DNA of 64,000 bases, taken from Viola odorata (Eukaryota; Streptophyta; Magnoliopsida; Malpighiales; Violaceae). Where the stretch lies: contig OY829545.1 of NCBI GenBank assembly GCA_963691705.1, positions 11,225,444-11,289,443 of the forward strand, in the 5' to 3' direction. The notes beneath the pieces are model-generated. The model was not told where the DNA came from. It saw only the letters and a list, made by a program, of their open reading frames with translations, and searched no databases. Below, piece after piece: positions 11,623 through 23,976 of this stretch. Numbering within the stretch: the stretch's first letter is position 1; every line of letters starts with the position of its first letter. A program made the position numbers and the translations under genes.

Positions 11623-11722
11623 GGTGCGTGGCATTTTGGATTTGGGGTTTTCATCTGCGGATTTTGCCAGGCGGTATGATATGAGTTATTTGACCATGCG
11701 CTGCTCCGTGCCCGCACGTGAT

Positions 11723-12963
11723 ATGGATTATGGAGAAATTTTTACGGTGACCAAATTATATTTCCTTAAGAAATGCTAATAACTCATTCACGCTCATTAG
11801 TTGATTGGTTAAATAATGCCCTCATCATTGTGTGGTTAACCCGCATGGTAAGCTTATTTACTTTATTTATTGGAACTCCGCTCATTGTAATAGCTAGCCT
11901 TCTTCTTAATGATAATTTTAAGTTTTATATAAAAAACAAAAAGTAACGAAAGACATAAATTCATTTGACAAATTACTATATTATCCCTCTTATTGATTCG
12001 TGAAAAATTAAAAATTCTACTTGTCTTCTAAAATTACATTTTATCTTCTAATTTTTCTTTAAATAACCATATTTTTCTCGTTTAATAGGAGCGCTAGTGT
12101 ATTAAGGAGGCTGTTGGTTTGCGATAAAAAGATTTACTAGATGCAAAAACTTTTTTCTCATTTCAGAAGTTTAATTAATTACTTTACAATGGGAAAAGTA
12201 GTGTTAGAGATGTCGTGAAAGAGTAGTGTTAGAGATATTAATATTTTTACTAATTTTTATATTAAAAATACACATGTCATATTTACTTTCATTTTATAAT
12301 TATTTATTTAAATAAAAATAATAATATAATCTAATTAAAAAAAAATGAATCTCAATCATATTTTAACCCATCAGTTAGTATAATTTGGTTAGTAAATTAG
12401 TTAATATGTATACATTATTCTTTGTAAAATAAAGTATAGGGCATACTTGAAGTACATAAAATCCAAAAGGAAATGATCAAGTTAGAAATAGAAGGAATGA
12501 GTGACAATGTTTAGCAATTTGTGACGAAACACATAAAATCATTTAAATTCAACACTTCTTAAAATGAATATATTCTTCAATTTCTACCGCTATTTTTTCT
12601 TATAAGATTTTCAATCAAATTTCTACATATAACAATTTCTAATTTAACCCCTCAATAATTAATTTAATCTTTGTATTGGTAAAAAATTTTAATCAAAATT
12701 CTTACGGGATTAGTTTAGTCATTATATTTGTAATTTTTTTCTAATTAAACCTCTCATTTAATAATTTAATATCCACGCTCGTAAAAAATTCTCAATACAA
12801 CTCAGTATCGTGTAGTGAAATTGCTAACAGAGTATATCTAGTAAGTTGTCGTTACCCACGTGCCAGCCCCAATACCCAAAAAACTCCAGATCACTTCACT
12901 CTTCTTCTTTTCCGCTCCAAAAATTCAGAGATCTCAAAAGTCATTTTCACTTCCAGAACAGAA
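11723..12963. other. Divergent intergenic region between the PHD-like gene and the TERT pseudogene
   Basis: About 1.2 kb of AT-rich DNA separates two divergently oriented start codons. It must hold both promoters, but I see no clear TATA box on either side. The last 80 bases before 12964 are pyrimidine-rich like a plant 5' UTR. Confidence 0.5.
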
Positions 12964-14164
12964 ATGGCGAAGAAACGAAGAAAAAGAGCACCTGAGGTTA
13001 TTTGGCGGTTATTCAAAGAGCGTGCTCGAACTCTAACCAAGACCATTACATCTCTGCTTTCAGATAAAGGCGCGCCGTCTCTCTTCCAACCAGGCGATCC
13101 CTCTACCTACCACAAGCTCCTCAACAACTGCTTCGTCGTCCTCGACGACAACGCGCCTCCTCTCACCGCCGCTTCTCCTTCCAACAGATGGCCTCAGAAT
13201 CACATTGTCAGGATGACCATAGAAATCATGCTCCGCGACCATCCAGCTACCCCTAACATCATCTGCTCTCAGTATAACAAGGTCAGCTAAACAATTCCTC
13301 TTCCTTATCCTTCTTCTTCAATTTTGATCTTCCCTTGGAACGACATCCATGTTTAACCTTCTTCCCTTTCCTGTTTTCTCTCTTTTTTATTCCCCCCCCG
13401 CAATCGTTCAAGCCCTGCAGTTGAGCTATTGAGTTGTTCGTCATGGGAACTTCTGTTAAAAAGGGTATAATTGTGATCACATTACTACTAATAGTAATTG
13501 TATTATTATTAATCTCAGCGAGGAAAATTTGAAGTGTCTTGTTGGAGGAGGTCAGTAGTGTATATGATGGTAGTATGAGGTGTACAACAAGGTGCAGGTG
13601 CATCTTGGGGAGAGCAAGTGATGGGAACATACTGTGGTGTTGAGTTCATATTGTATTAGATTATGACAGAGGAGTATGGGTGGATATGGATTACAGCAAG
13701 AATGTCTTATGATGGTTCACCGTTGGCAGGGCAAAGTGACTGGCTTCTCTCCATGGGTGGGCAGCGACAATGCTAGTTTTTGCAGAGATTCTTAAAAGTG
13801 TTCAGTTGGATTAGATGTTCTCTTGGATCTTTGAAACTGCTTTTGTGTGGGAGGAGCTTGTAGAGGTTGTTGCAGAAGAGAAGCTGAGATGGTGGGGAAG
13901 ACAGAGAGAGGGTTAGAATAAAAGTATAGGAGGGTTAAGTACATTTGTCTTAAATTATGACTAGACGTGAAGGGGAGATTGGGGAGAGAGCAACAAATGC
14001 AATATAGAGTAGTGAGTTTTTTCTTTTTTTACTTGATGAAAATGATAAATAAATGCTCATTACTGTCTCTGCATATGATTTTTTAATAAGCTGCATAATA
14101 TATGCTTTGGAAGAAAGTCATAGAAATTGTGCGGATAGAATATTGCTGTCGACATCAGTACAAG

Positions 14165-14245
14165 TCTATGATTTAAGGTTGGGACTTAAACCTGAGATCT
14201 ATCCTTCCTTGCAAATCAAGGCTTTCCACTGAGCTAAGCTCGTTA
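14165..14245 (-). mobile_element. tRNA-derived SINE fragment
   Basis: On the minus strand a box A-like TTAGCTCAGTGG (14226-14237) is followed by a box B-like GGTTTAAGTCCC (14181-14192). It lies in what would be an intron of the TERT pseudogene. Ends and target duplications are not clear. The degenerate fold excludes a functional tRNA gene. Confidence 0.55.
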
Positions 14246-15928
14246 GTAGATCTTCATACGTTGATGATAATAAAACCAATCTGGATGATGAAGCCAGTCA
14301 TTCATTGTAAACTAACTGGTTAGTAATCTGGAAGCTAGTTGTATTATATATGTATGTCTACTATTGTTTGATACTCGTCTCTTGCGTTGCAGGGGCGAAA
14401 TAGGTATTTATTAAAGGAAGAGCTCATGTTTAATCTAAAAGAGCATGTGAAGCGCAATGTATTTCAGTTAGGTAGAACATTTTACTTGCAAGGGATAGGT
14501 ATACCTCAAGGAAGTGTATATTATCTTCTCTTCTTTGCTCATTATACTATGGGAACCTTGAAAGGAGCGTGATCTTTCCATTTCTTGATAAACTTGATGG
14601 ACCTTCACTTAAGAATTTACCAAGAGATGATTCTCAAAATGCTTCGGTTCCAGAATGCAGCTCAGAGGCTAGTGCCATGTCCTCCCCCCGTCATATACTT
14701 CTCAGATTAATTGATGACTTCCTTTTCATATCAACCTCGAAGAAGCATGCTACTGGTTTTCTCTCGAGGTTATGGTGGGGATTTCGGGATTACAACTGCT
14801 ATATGAATGAGGGCAAGTTCTGTTGTAATTTTGATATTGGACCTGCATCAGATCTTCCATCAAACAGGTTGCATGTTGGTGAAGATGGTAAATCATTTCT
14901 TCGATGGAGTGGTTTGCTTTTAAACTCCAGCACTTTAGAAGTTCAGGCAGATTACACAAGGTTAGTTCTTTGGAGTTTCTTGTGGATAGATATGTCCTGA
15001 TACTTATTTGGCTTCTCTGTTGTGTTGTTTTTGGTTCTTAGTTTCAGAGGAGACTTATTGGGGAAGCCAGTCAAAGATGCTTGATTTTTGTAATCAGTGA
15101 ATTGTTTTTTTTATAAAAAAATGGCTTGTTTCATTTTTACTTGAACATCAAAGCCACCACAATAGTTCACTGAATGCTTGTCTGCTTATCCTTTATGCTT
15201 TATGTATATGCGATACTTAATTGCTCCCTAAACAGGTATCTGAATAACCATTTAAGCTCAAGTCTTACTGTCTGCTGGCAAGGAAAACCTGGGAGTCATC
15301 TGAAGATGAAGGTGTTCAGCTTCTTGAGGCTCAAGTGTCATCCCATATTCTTTGATTCAAATATTAACTCTTCGCCCGTCGTTAGGTTAAAAATCTATCA
15401 AGCATTTTTGCTATGTGCAATGAAGTTCCACTGCTATGCGTCTGCCATGTCGTATATTTACGAACTGCACCCAAGATTCTATTTCGGAATTGTGGAAAGA
15501 TCCTTAAGGTAAGAATGTTTCTGTGAAAGTAGAATTGTTTTTGTGCTCTAATTTTATGCTTCTAACAAGTATCTCAAACTTCGCGAACTGTCCTGGTACT
15601 TTGTAAGGAATGAATCACTGTATGATTTGCAATCTAAAACTTACCTGCAGTTCTCTTATGTTGCCAACATGATTCAGCAGTAGTAGTTAGTCATGGTAGA
15701 AAGCAAGTCATTGTTAAAGTTCTTGAAAATGGCTCTTTTGATCATTGCTCTCTCATAACCTCCAAATGCAAAAGCAATCCTTCTATGTCACAGTCACCTT
15801 TACCCTTTTATATGTTTTTTTTTTGTGTGATTGCTAGGTGTATGTATGTGCTCATTAGGAAAAGGATGCGTTCTGTACATGTCAGCTCTCATTTCGGTCC
15901 GATTCTTCAGTTGGAGAAGAGTGAGGTT

Positions 15929-17023
15929 TGATTCAGAACAACTCGACTCGGCCTTAAGAGAACCGATCATGGGAAGTCAAGCCTTGAAGATGAGTGTGAA
16001 TCATGGCCAAGGTCGAGGAACAAGGGCTAACTCAAAACGCCTAGGTCCAAATGTACGAAAGTCCCAAGATGACCGAGCAAGCCATAGAGCCGAAGCGTGT
16101 TTAGCCCAAGCAAGTCATGGGGACACGAGCACCAACCCAAGACCTCTAGCAAAGCCCAACTTCCCCAACGTGCGCAACAGAACCTCGACAACGAATGCTC
16201 CATCCTCACCAACGAAGGCCAATCACAAGAAGATCATCTTGTGTGATGAAGCCAAGTCCAGCGAGGAGTCATCCGAGGCCAAGGATCAAGTTAGGGTGGT
16301 GATAGAGCATCATGTGCGCAAGCCAAACCCAAGCCGGACGCAAAATGACCATTTTCGGCCATTCGGGGCAGTGCTTAGCGGCATGGCCTTAACGGCATGC
16401 CCCTAAGAGACAGTTTTGGGTGCATGCGGCCAAGCACTGTCCAAAAATGGAAAAATAGGCTAATTTGAGGGCTTTTCAAGCCCATTTTGTGTACGAACTA
16501 TAAATAGGATAATTCCTTCATTTGTTGGGGAGCTTAGACATTTGGTTGATTTTTGTAAAGTGAGATTACTCCTTTCTTTTATCAACTAAGCCATGGGCTC
16601 ATCACTTTAATTCCTTGAGAGGGATCGCTTGAGTTTGAGATTACTCCTCCCGATCTCTCTCCGGGAAATCAAAGCTTGTAATCGTATTGACGATTTTTGT
16701 GAATGAAATATTGTTTTTATTTGTTTGATCATCCATAGAAACGAGTCTCAATCTTGGCCCTCCGAGTATATCTTGATCAAGCAATCGTTTGTGGGATTGT
16801 TTGCTACCTCGTGTGTGCTCATCTCCGTCCCTTCCATCCATCTTCTAATTCCCGGTAACTTTGTTCCTTTCCATCACTCTTTTGTGTTTCTTCCTCCGCT
16901 ATACATCCCTGTCTTGTTGTTTCTTCATCAATCGAGTTGGGTTTCCCTAGATAATTCGCTTGGCTAGGTCCTCCTTAAACCCCATATGTAATTCGGCTTA
17001 CTAACCCTAGGTAGGATCACGTC
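15929..17023 (+). mobile_element. Solo LTR inserted in a TERT pseudogene exon
   Basis: Sequence starting TGATTC and ending GATCACGTC(A) splits the TERT codons for LEKSEV and EWLGLNAY. The 5-bp flanks are AGGTT (15924-15928) and AGGAT (17024-17028), one mismatch. A TATAAATA at 16499-16506 would be the LTR promoter. The right 550 bp match the solo LTRs at 33483-34835 and 50682-52034 closely, so these are one family. No internal retroviral genes are present, as expected after LTR-LTR recombination. The open frame across 15831-16406 is a chimera of exon and LTR. Confidence 0.85.
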
Positions 17024-17345
17024 AGGATGAATGGCTTGGTTTAAATGCTTATATAGAAGTATTGACGAGGAAACAAACAAAGCACAAAGAATTGCTCTCT
17101 CTGTTGTTGAAGAAGATGTCAATACATAGAATAACTGGAAATGCGTCATCTCAACTAAAATATGCAGTTGATCGCTCACATTCGTGCTTAATGTGGAAAA
17201 TCAAGTATTAGGTACTCCTGAGGTAAGTATCTAAACCATTGATCTCTTTTCATTCATTTGATATTTGCTATTAGTCTCCTTAAGGTTATATGAATATGTC
17301 AAGGCAGTTTTGTTTCCTTAAGCAGTAGAAGGATATGGTATCTAA

Positions 17346-17534
17346 ACAGAATGTCAACTTTGCTAGTTCTGTTTTTGGTGTCAAATTGGAGCATATTTTT
17401 GTTATTTCATATTTCTGGCATTATTATAGGTAAAATTATTTTGTTTTGTTTTGTATTTTCTTTTTCCCACTTGGATTGAGCTTGTAACCTTGCATAACAG
17501 AATGTCAATCTTTCTAGTTCTGTTTTTGGTGTCA
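17346..17534. repeat. Direct repeat of about 38 bp, two copies 151 bp apart
   Basis: 17346-17383 and 17497-17534 share ACAGAATGTCAA...CTAGTTCTG and TTTTTGGTGTCA with two or three differences. It lies 3' of the TERT pseudogene. Origin unknown. Confidence 0.75.
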
Positions 17535-18856
17535 CCCTCTCCTGGATCTTTGGTTCTTACTTCCTATTTGCGGCAGCGGTTATAAAAAGTACTATAAAAC
17601 ATGAACTTACAGTTATTTAGTGCTGATGATTATGATAAGAGTTTTGTGTTTCACTGTAAGAAAAAAGTAAAGACAGGAATGGTTTAAAGTTAAAGCTTCT
17701 GATTTACTGAGTCATAATGATGGGATACATTCTGATTCTCTTTTTTGATATCAGATTTCTCAAGGTTCGGTTGGCTGTTGAGGATAAATTTACTGCACGC
17801 GCACGCCATAGAACTCGAAAATGCCATTCCTTGAAGAAGTTGGAGAAGAAGTGCGCTGACGTCCAGTCTCAGTGAAAAAGCTCTCGACCAGAGAAGACCA
17901 TACTTCTAGAGAGATTGGACAAAGTGGTGTGTTTTCATGGCCGAGATTCTCGACGCTGAAGTAGGAGTAGAGACAGTTGTTGAGGGAGCAATGGTAATAA
18001 TTTTGGAAGGGAAAAAGAAAAGGACCCCATGATTTCATTTTATCAATAATAATTTCTCTGTTTTAGTTTATTTTATTTTGAGAGTTCATAAGAAATTTGG
18101 AATCGTCCACAGAATTGCTCTCACCGCACCAAATGATAATCGTGTGGACGGTGTCGTATCTTGTAAGGTGCCGGAAGGTGTTACATGGTAAACACTAACG
18201 AATCTAAGTTGGTTGATATCCTTATAATTTAGTGCTTAGGAAAGAATAATTAGTAGAAAGAAATTGGATAGGTTGTGATAAAAATGGGACAGAACTAACT
18301 CAAAGTAACAAGATAATAGCACACTGGAACTGGCCAAGCTGTCTCCAAATGCAATATCCATAAATGGAATGTGATAAACTCTGTTAATATGGATGTTTGC
18401 TGGAGCCAAAGCTGATCCATCCTCCTGAGTTTAAAGTTTTCGAGAGAGATTCAAAGAAGAACTTTGCCCAGCTATTATCTGTATCATTCACGATGGATCG
18501 TCGCTAAATTGTCAACACGCGGACAAACGAAAAGAGATTTTTTTTTCTTCAAAAAGTCACTAAAGTTGGTCTGGTGGAAAGAAAGGAAGACTGAGGTTCA
18601 GACTATCTGAAGCATTTTATTGTTCATAATATGCATCGTCTGAGTTTCCATGTAACAATTCGACCGGTATCAACTCATACTGACCTTAGTAATAGGTTTG
18701 TTCACCCATTATTCATTGCAACTCAACATGGCAAAAAAGAAAGAAGAATAAACCCAAAGTCACCGGACAACAAATGCTGTCCATGGGAACAATAAACCCA
18801 AAGTCACCGGATCTGGGAATAGAAAAACAGAACATGTATCACAAAAATTCGCCTTG
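17535..18856. other. Intergenic DNA with an unexplained coding-like stretch
   Basis: The minus strand from 18038 to 17790 is open for 82 codons with balanced composition (SLEVWSSLVESFFTETGRQR). The plus strand across the same bases also reads open after a plausible acceptor at 17756 (FLKVRLAVEDKFTARARHRT). I recognise neither and cannot decide whether either is coding. The remainder up to 18856 shows nothing; its right end is the 3' UTR of the QCR6 gene. Confidence 0.3.
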
Positions 18857-21456
18857 CTATTTAAGCTTCTCAAATAACTTTGGTGCAACCTGCATTACAG
18901 CATTCAGAACATTAATTTCTGCAGATGATCAAGCCATAGATAACCTACTTCTGACCGCATAATAATAAATAATAATATTACTTACGCATTTGTCCACACA
19001 GGTCCAATAGTCAAAATACTGCCCAGTGCAATGTTTGTGGCCTGTTTCATCGCCTTGGATCCTCTTCACACAAGCCTGCACAAAAGCAAACAAATATTCA
19101 CTTCACTTTATAAGATATTGTGTCCAAAAAACACATAGCTTAAGGCATGCTACGGTTAATTATGACTCCATCAGTTCACTACCTATCACACAATGGGTTG
19201 ATACCATGGTTAATTAAGGTATCCACAAGGTGTCAAGGCTAATTGATGTACGCATGTGTGGCATGAACTGAACCCTAATCTACAAACCAAATAAAAGCAG
19301 CACCATATTGGGAGAATCTAAATTCCATTTAACACATATATGAATAACAGTGAGCAATTAACAACCTCTTGCTTTAGGTTTAAAGAGTGTTATAGGACCA
19401 CCAAACAAGGTATGAGCATAACACATACAAACATCCAATGCAAACATACCGACACTTCATCTATTCAAACATTAGATCACATGAAAGTTACATTATTCTA
19501 CCATAAGATGTTACTTGATATGATAGTCGTGTGTTGCCATGGACCAGAAAACTACTTAAAAGCATTTAATCATATTCTTAATCATCATGCCTATTTTGCT
19601 CTATTGTGTCATCTTGCTAATGACCTTATATGATGTGAAATCTTGACATGGCAATTCATAAGCCACCCTATAATACACCAATAGGGAATCAAGACCCACA
19701 GACAGGAAATGCATAGTTACATGACAGAAAGATTATTCATAATTTCAAACTGCTAACACACACCTGATACTCAAGAAGTGGTTTCACACACTTGGGCTTG
19801 CAAGCATCTTCCATCTCCTTCTTTGGATCAACAGGTTCCTCATCTGCCCTGTATTCAAAATAATGAAGAGTTTTCTCAAAATGGGCAGTATATAAACAAG
19901 CAAACCAATGCAACCATATATAAAATCAAAAGGGCCATTGCAGTAGGTATTTTTGCATTATGTTTGTAGATGCTGCTGCTTGATATAATGACCAGCAGGA
20001 AAACAAAAATTAAAATTTTGTTGTCCCTCAATTTGCAAAAAGACACTCATCATTATTACTTTCTGAGTATATAATCCTGACCAGTATTCCTTCTCAAGTC
20101 TTTTTATAAATCCTCCACTCAACTTAGATGCTCATAGATAACACTGCATCATATCCCATACAATCAAAGAGTCCTCATCTTATTCACTTTAACATGGCTT
20201 CAATAGCCAAAAGCTCAAGTGTTTCAATCAAGACAAACACAAAGGTGTATCAAAAGGACTAGAGTAATATGAAGAATAAGCTAGCAAAGGTTGCTATGTT
20301 AAAATACAGCAAAGTAGCTACTATACTTACAAAAGTAATCCAGATATGAAATAGACAGAAACAGAATTCTAGCACTTGTTCACCACCACTTGATCCTTAA
20401 CATTTCATAAGCAAACATTGCCAGGTAGATGGTTACTATCCTGGCTGAGTAAGTATCCTTAAATAAGAAAGCATCATCTTTGGACCAACATACACATTCC
20501 TGTCAATTTACTCATACCATTATTACAAATAAACAACACATTACAGAACTCCATCACTACTACTTTTGACAAAAACAGACAATACTAACCTATTGCATGT
20601 ATACAATGAACCTTGGCAGTTGGTACACAAAGGTAGTCTTTTTGTGTATAACAATCCGTGACAACAATCTATCTCTCATTTTGCAAATGAATGCTCTTGC
20701 TCAAGTCTAAATCTGAACCCAAGGTTTATAGGTCTAATAACTCCAAACACATGACTAATACTAATACCCCTGAACACTTTGCTCATCATGCCTTTTTTGT
20801 GGGCAGAAACCTTGAGATGATTTCAGCTTAGTATGAGAGAATAAGTAAATCAAGAAAAATAACTCTCTAAACAATGAGAGCCAACTCATAAGATCTTCAA
20901 GGTAAACTCCTTGCATCGTTGTTTACTTCTCACACTCTTTCATTATATTGATTCTCTTTATTCTTTTTTGTTATCCATCTCTTTACTTCTCAGGAGATTA
21001 ATACCTTTGGCAATAAAAGATACACATGGAGATTCATGTGAGCATATGATCCACAAAAACGTTCTGAAATACTCATACTCAAATAGGAAGTAGCAAACAA
21101 CAAAAGTTGCAAGATAGAAATTTGACAGGAAGATAAATTGCCCTTTTCATAGGATATATTTGTTACAAACGTTCAATATATAAGGTATATTGATGCACAC
21201 AGATATTACTGACTAGACCAACATCTTCATATGACCCATTCAACTTCAATTTATGCATAATAAATGCAATTTCATCTAAAATTCAGAAACGACTATAGAC
21301 AGGTTCAGAAGCTTGATATAGAAAAAAACAAATAAAAGAAAAGTCTTACAAATCGAACCCAAAAACATCGCTCATGCACTCAAAATTCAATGGATCAACA
21401 ACAACCGTGATCCATATCTTAAACCAAAATACAGAGAAGGACAGGAATGCTTACAT
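18857..21456 (-). CDS. QCR6: Cytochrome b-c1 complex hinge protein, subunit 6 (QCR6)
   Basis: Joined coding exons (minus strand): AT of the start codon at 21455-21456, then 19764-19848, 18986-19075 and 18857-18889, giving 210 nt and 69 residues, the usual length of plant QCR6. All junctions are GT-AG. The protein begins MADEEPVDPKK and contains CKPKCVKPLLEYQACVKRIQ, then HCTGQYFDYW and CVDKC, the paired cysteines that form the disulphide-linked hairpin of the hinge protein. In complex III of the inner mitochondrial membrane it sits by cytochrome c1 and helps it dock cytochrome c. The initiator ATG is interrupted by a 1.6 kb intron (AT/G). The 21455-21516 exon is otherwise 5' UTR, and a further 5' UTR exon starts at 21752. 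Confidence 0.93.
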
Positions 21457-21751
21457 AATATGAAACGCGTAAAGACAAGTGATTCAACAAAGGAGAGCTG
21501 TTACCAGCGGCGACACCTGAAAGAAACACAATCACACCACACAGATATAGCAAAACTAAACCATCAGCACTATTCCACTGAAATACGGCAAGGAACCGAT
21601 ATGACAATAAAATTACTGGGACCACTTTGTTTGAATATTCAGTTTATCTATAAAGAATCCATTGAAATGATAGATTTGCAGATCCAAGTAATGATCGACC
21701 ATTAATTGAATGAAAAACGAAATAGAAGAAAAAGGGTTTTTGGGTATTCAC

Positions 21752-21868
21752 CTTGGAAGTCAGGCACCTGTCTCTCTCTCTCTAGCGTTTCTAGGTCTTG
21801 GGCGAAAGGAAATGATGAGAGCGAAAATGTCTCAGTGCTCTCTCTTCTCAGTAATCAGTATATTTAGG
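21752..21868 (-). promoter_or_regulatory. First 5' UTR exon and TATA-like promoter of QCR6
   Basis: A donor (CCAAG/GTGAAT) at 21751-21752 ends a pyrimidine-rich leader containing CT repeats. A TATA-like TAAATATA on the minus strand at about 21858-21866 would start transcription near 21830. The leader is thus spliced twice before translation can begin. Confidence 0.55.
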
Positions 21869-22391
21869 CCAGCAGCGCACAGTGTGGTTGCTAGAGTTGC
21901 GCATTGCACCCAAGTCCAACCATGGGTGGAGGCCCAATGGGCTGGGTCCATTTTCATCAGTAAAATGGTTTTAATCCTTATGGCAATTTTTGTATTTTAT
22001 TTTTTAGAACTAAAATAAGAGGCAGCAAATTTAAATAATTCACTTTTTGTTGTTGTTGTTTTTAGGATCGTGTGCTGAATGTGGGATTGGAGAGAAGTGG
22101 AGTAGATGGGTGATGAGCCATTGCTTGTCTACGACGAGGCCATCTGTTTTATTTTAGTTAATGGGTCTCCCATTCGCGAATATGGTGCCAAAATGAATCT
22201 CTTTATAATAGAGATTCGTTATTCTTGAACCTTGACTTCTTGACGGAAAAAAAATTGCATGCGAAGAGTGGATTAGAGAGGGTTGGGTTCCTCTTGAAGA
22301 CCCACCAAAGCAGAAAGTTAGAATTTTTTAGAAAATGAATTCCTATTCGAAAAGTGCATAACAGCATAGATAAGTTTGACTTCGACAAAGA
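21869..22391. other. Intergenic DNA upstream of QCR6
   Basis: No gene, repeat or RNA-like structure is visible. The open frames here are short and without protein character. It ends where the LINE remnant begins. Confidence 0.5.
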
Positions 22392-23971
22392 TGTCCCTTA
22401 TTTCCTTTTATGTTTAATATAGCAATAGAGGATCTGCACCTAACGCTAAATCGGTCGGTGAAAATGGATAGCTTCAGGGGAATTGAAAGTGTGGATGAAA
22501 TGATTATGTTTTCTGAATATATGGAGGGATTGATGAACATTAAAAGGGTATTGAAGTGGTCCAACACTTTTTCAGACCGTAGAGTTAATTTTTAGAAATT
22601 AGTTTTGATTAGTGTAAATATTTAAAATGAGGAGGGGTAACTTATTGTATATAGGTTACATTGTCGTTATGAGATACTTCTGATCAAATATTTGAGGGTT
22701 CCATTGGGAGAAAATCCGAAAAGTGTGAGGACATGGCAGCCCTTGATTGATAAAATGAAAAATCGCCTTAGCTCGTGGAACGGCAAGCTTTTATCGATTG
22801 GTGGTAGGGCTGTACATGGGTCGGGTTGGGCCGATTATGGCTCATAACCAGCACCAACCGGCTAAATATTTAGTGGGTCGGATTAGGTCGGTTATCCATC
22901 TATAACCGCTCAACCCGTCAATTGGCGGTTATAGGCGATTAACCGCGGGTTGGCGGTTATAGACGGTTATAGGAATGCTAAAAATTTCTATAAGATTTTG
23001 GGAAATGTTATAGTAGTTAATAATTATTATTTTAAAAAAGAAAGAAAGAATAATTGATGGGAAATGAAACGAAGTTGTTCTTTTGTGCGTTGATGAGATG
23101 AGTGGTTGAGGTGATCTCAAGGAAAACATCAGAAGGAAGCCATAGCTCTCCATCTTCTGGGTTTGGAGGGAAATTTGCGCCCACGGATGCGTAATATTCC
23201 ACCATTAATCTTAATTATTAATTATATTATACTTATATTATATACTAATGGAGTATTTAGTATAAGAAAAACAATATACATAGAGAGAGAGAAATGGATG
23301 AATATAATTAGAGGTAGGGAGAGGTTGTCGGCGGCTTAAGGTTGTAAAATTATAACCTTATGCTTATATAGTTAGGGTTAATAATAGGTGGGTGGGTTGG
23401 ATCGGTTATAAGCGGTTTTTAAAAACTCGACCCACTATTCGACCCAACCCAAGTATAACGGGTCGGTTATATAACCGTTATCCGCAGTTATGACGGTTAT
23501 GTTCTTTTGACGGGTTGGGTCAGGTCGGTTATACGGGTCACATGGGTTAGGTCGGTTTTTTATACGACGCTAATTGGGGGAAGACTTGCTCTAATGAAGT
23601 TTGTGCTAATTAATGCCTTACTCTTATATTATCTATCTATATTCTATACTCTCGCGGGTGTTGCACATGAAATGAGAAAACCATTCGATACTTTGTTTGA
23701 AAATGAGTTGGGGAAGGATCCTATCAGCAAGGTTGCTTGGGAGAAAGTGGTTAGGCCTTTGTGTTTTGGAGGGATGGGTATAATCTCCTAAACAATAGCA
23801 GTCTGCTCTGTCAATTGAGACTTTTAGTTGGAATCGGACTTCAGTGGAAAGAATTCTTCTAGAAGAAAAAGACAGTTGGTTCACGCTTGACAAATTCGGA
23901 TTTCCTTGTCCCAGGTCTGGGGCAAGGAAGCTTCTGGTGCAAAACAACTCTAAACTTGGTGATTTCAGCTC
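22392..23971 (+). mobile_element. LINE (L1-type) reverse transcriptase remnant, split by a hAT-like element
   Basis: 22392-22804 reads, with a frameshift and stop, as FMFNIAIEDLHL, NIKRVL, VLISVNI, WQPLIDKMKNRLSSW and LLSIGGR, typical of the C-terminal half of plant LINE ORF2. The active-site FADD segment is deleted. The reading resumes after the hAT element at 23573 with LIGGRLALMKFVLINALLLY and PISKVAWEKVVRPLCFGG. From about 23818 a different open stretch (VERILLEEKDSWFTLDKFG, ending in a TAA) follows that I do not recognise. The 2.16 kb solo LTR starts immediately after. Non-functional. Confidence 0.8.
22805..23572. mobile_element. Non-autonomous hAT-like element
   Basis: The 768-bp element begins TAGGGCTGTACATGGGTCGG and ends in a decayed ACGACGCTA. 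Flanks are 8 bp: ATTGGTGG (22797-22804) and ATTGGGGG (23573-23580), one mismatch, the size expected for hAT transposases. The interior is rich in GGGTCGGTTAT and its complement. Removing it restores the LINE reading SIGGR. No transposase is encoded. Confidence 0.8.
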
Positions 23972-23976
23972 CTAAT

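Larger units (their letters stand above)
12964..17211 (+). pseudogene. TERT: Telomerase reverse transcriptase pseudogene (internally deleted, frameshifted, LTR-interrupted)
   Basis: Exon 1 (12964-13281, donor at AAG/GTCAGC) encodes the plant TERT N-terminus, with VIWRLFKERA, a stretch ending NNCFVVLDDN and NIICSQYNK. The next TERT exon visible is 14393-14960, with motif B' (GIPQGS) and motif C (LLRLIDDFLFIS, catalytic Asp pair). Then come 15236-15508 (C-terminal extension), 15838-15928 and 17026-17211, ending LKYAVDRSHS...WKIKY and a TAG stop. Splice signals are all preserved. The exons for the rest of the TEN domain, the RNA-binding domain and RT motifs 1, 2 and A are absent; only 1.1 kb separates exon 1 from the motif B' exon. 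A frameshift right after GIPQGS (near 14521-14535) and a solo LTR inside the second-last exon also break it. An intact TERT must exist elsewhere in the genome. Confidence 0.9.

Noticed and set aside
11655..11717. Upstream extension of the PHD-like frame to 11717
   Set aside because: No ATG at 11717 (GTG); the first in-frame ATG is 11654, and the stretch before 11579 looks like 5' UTR.
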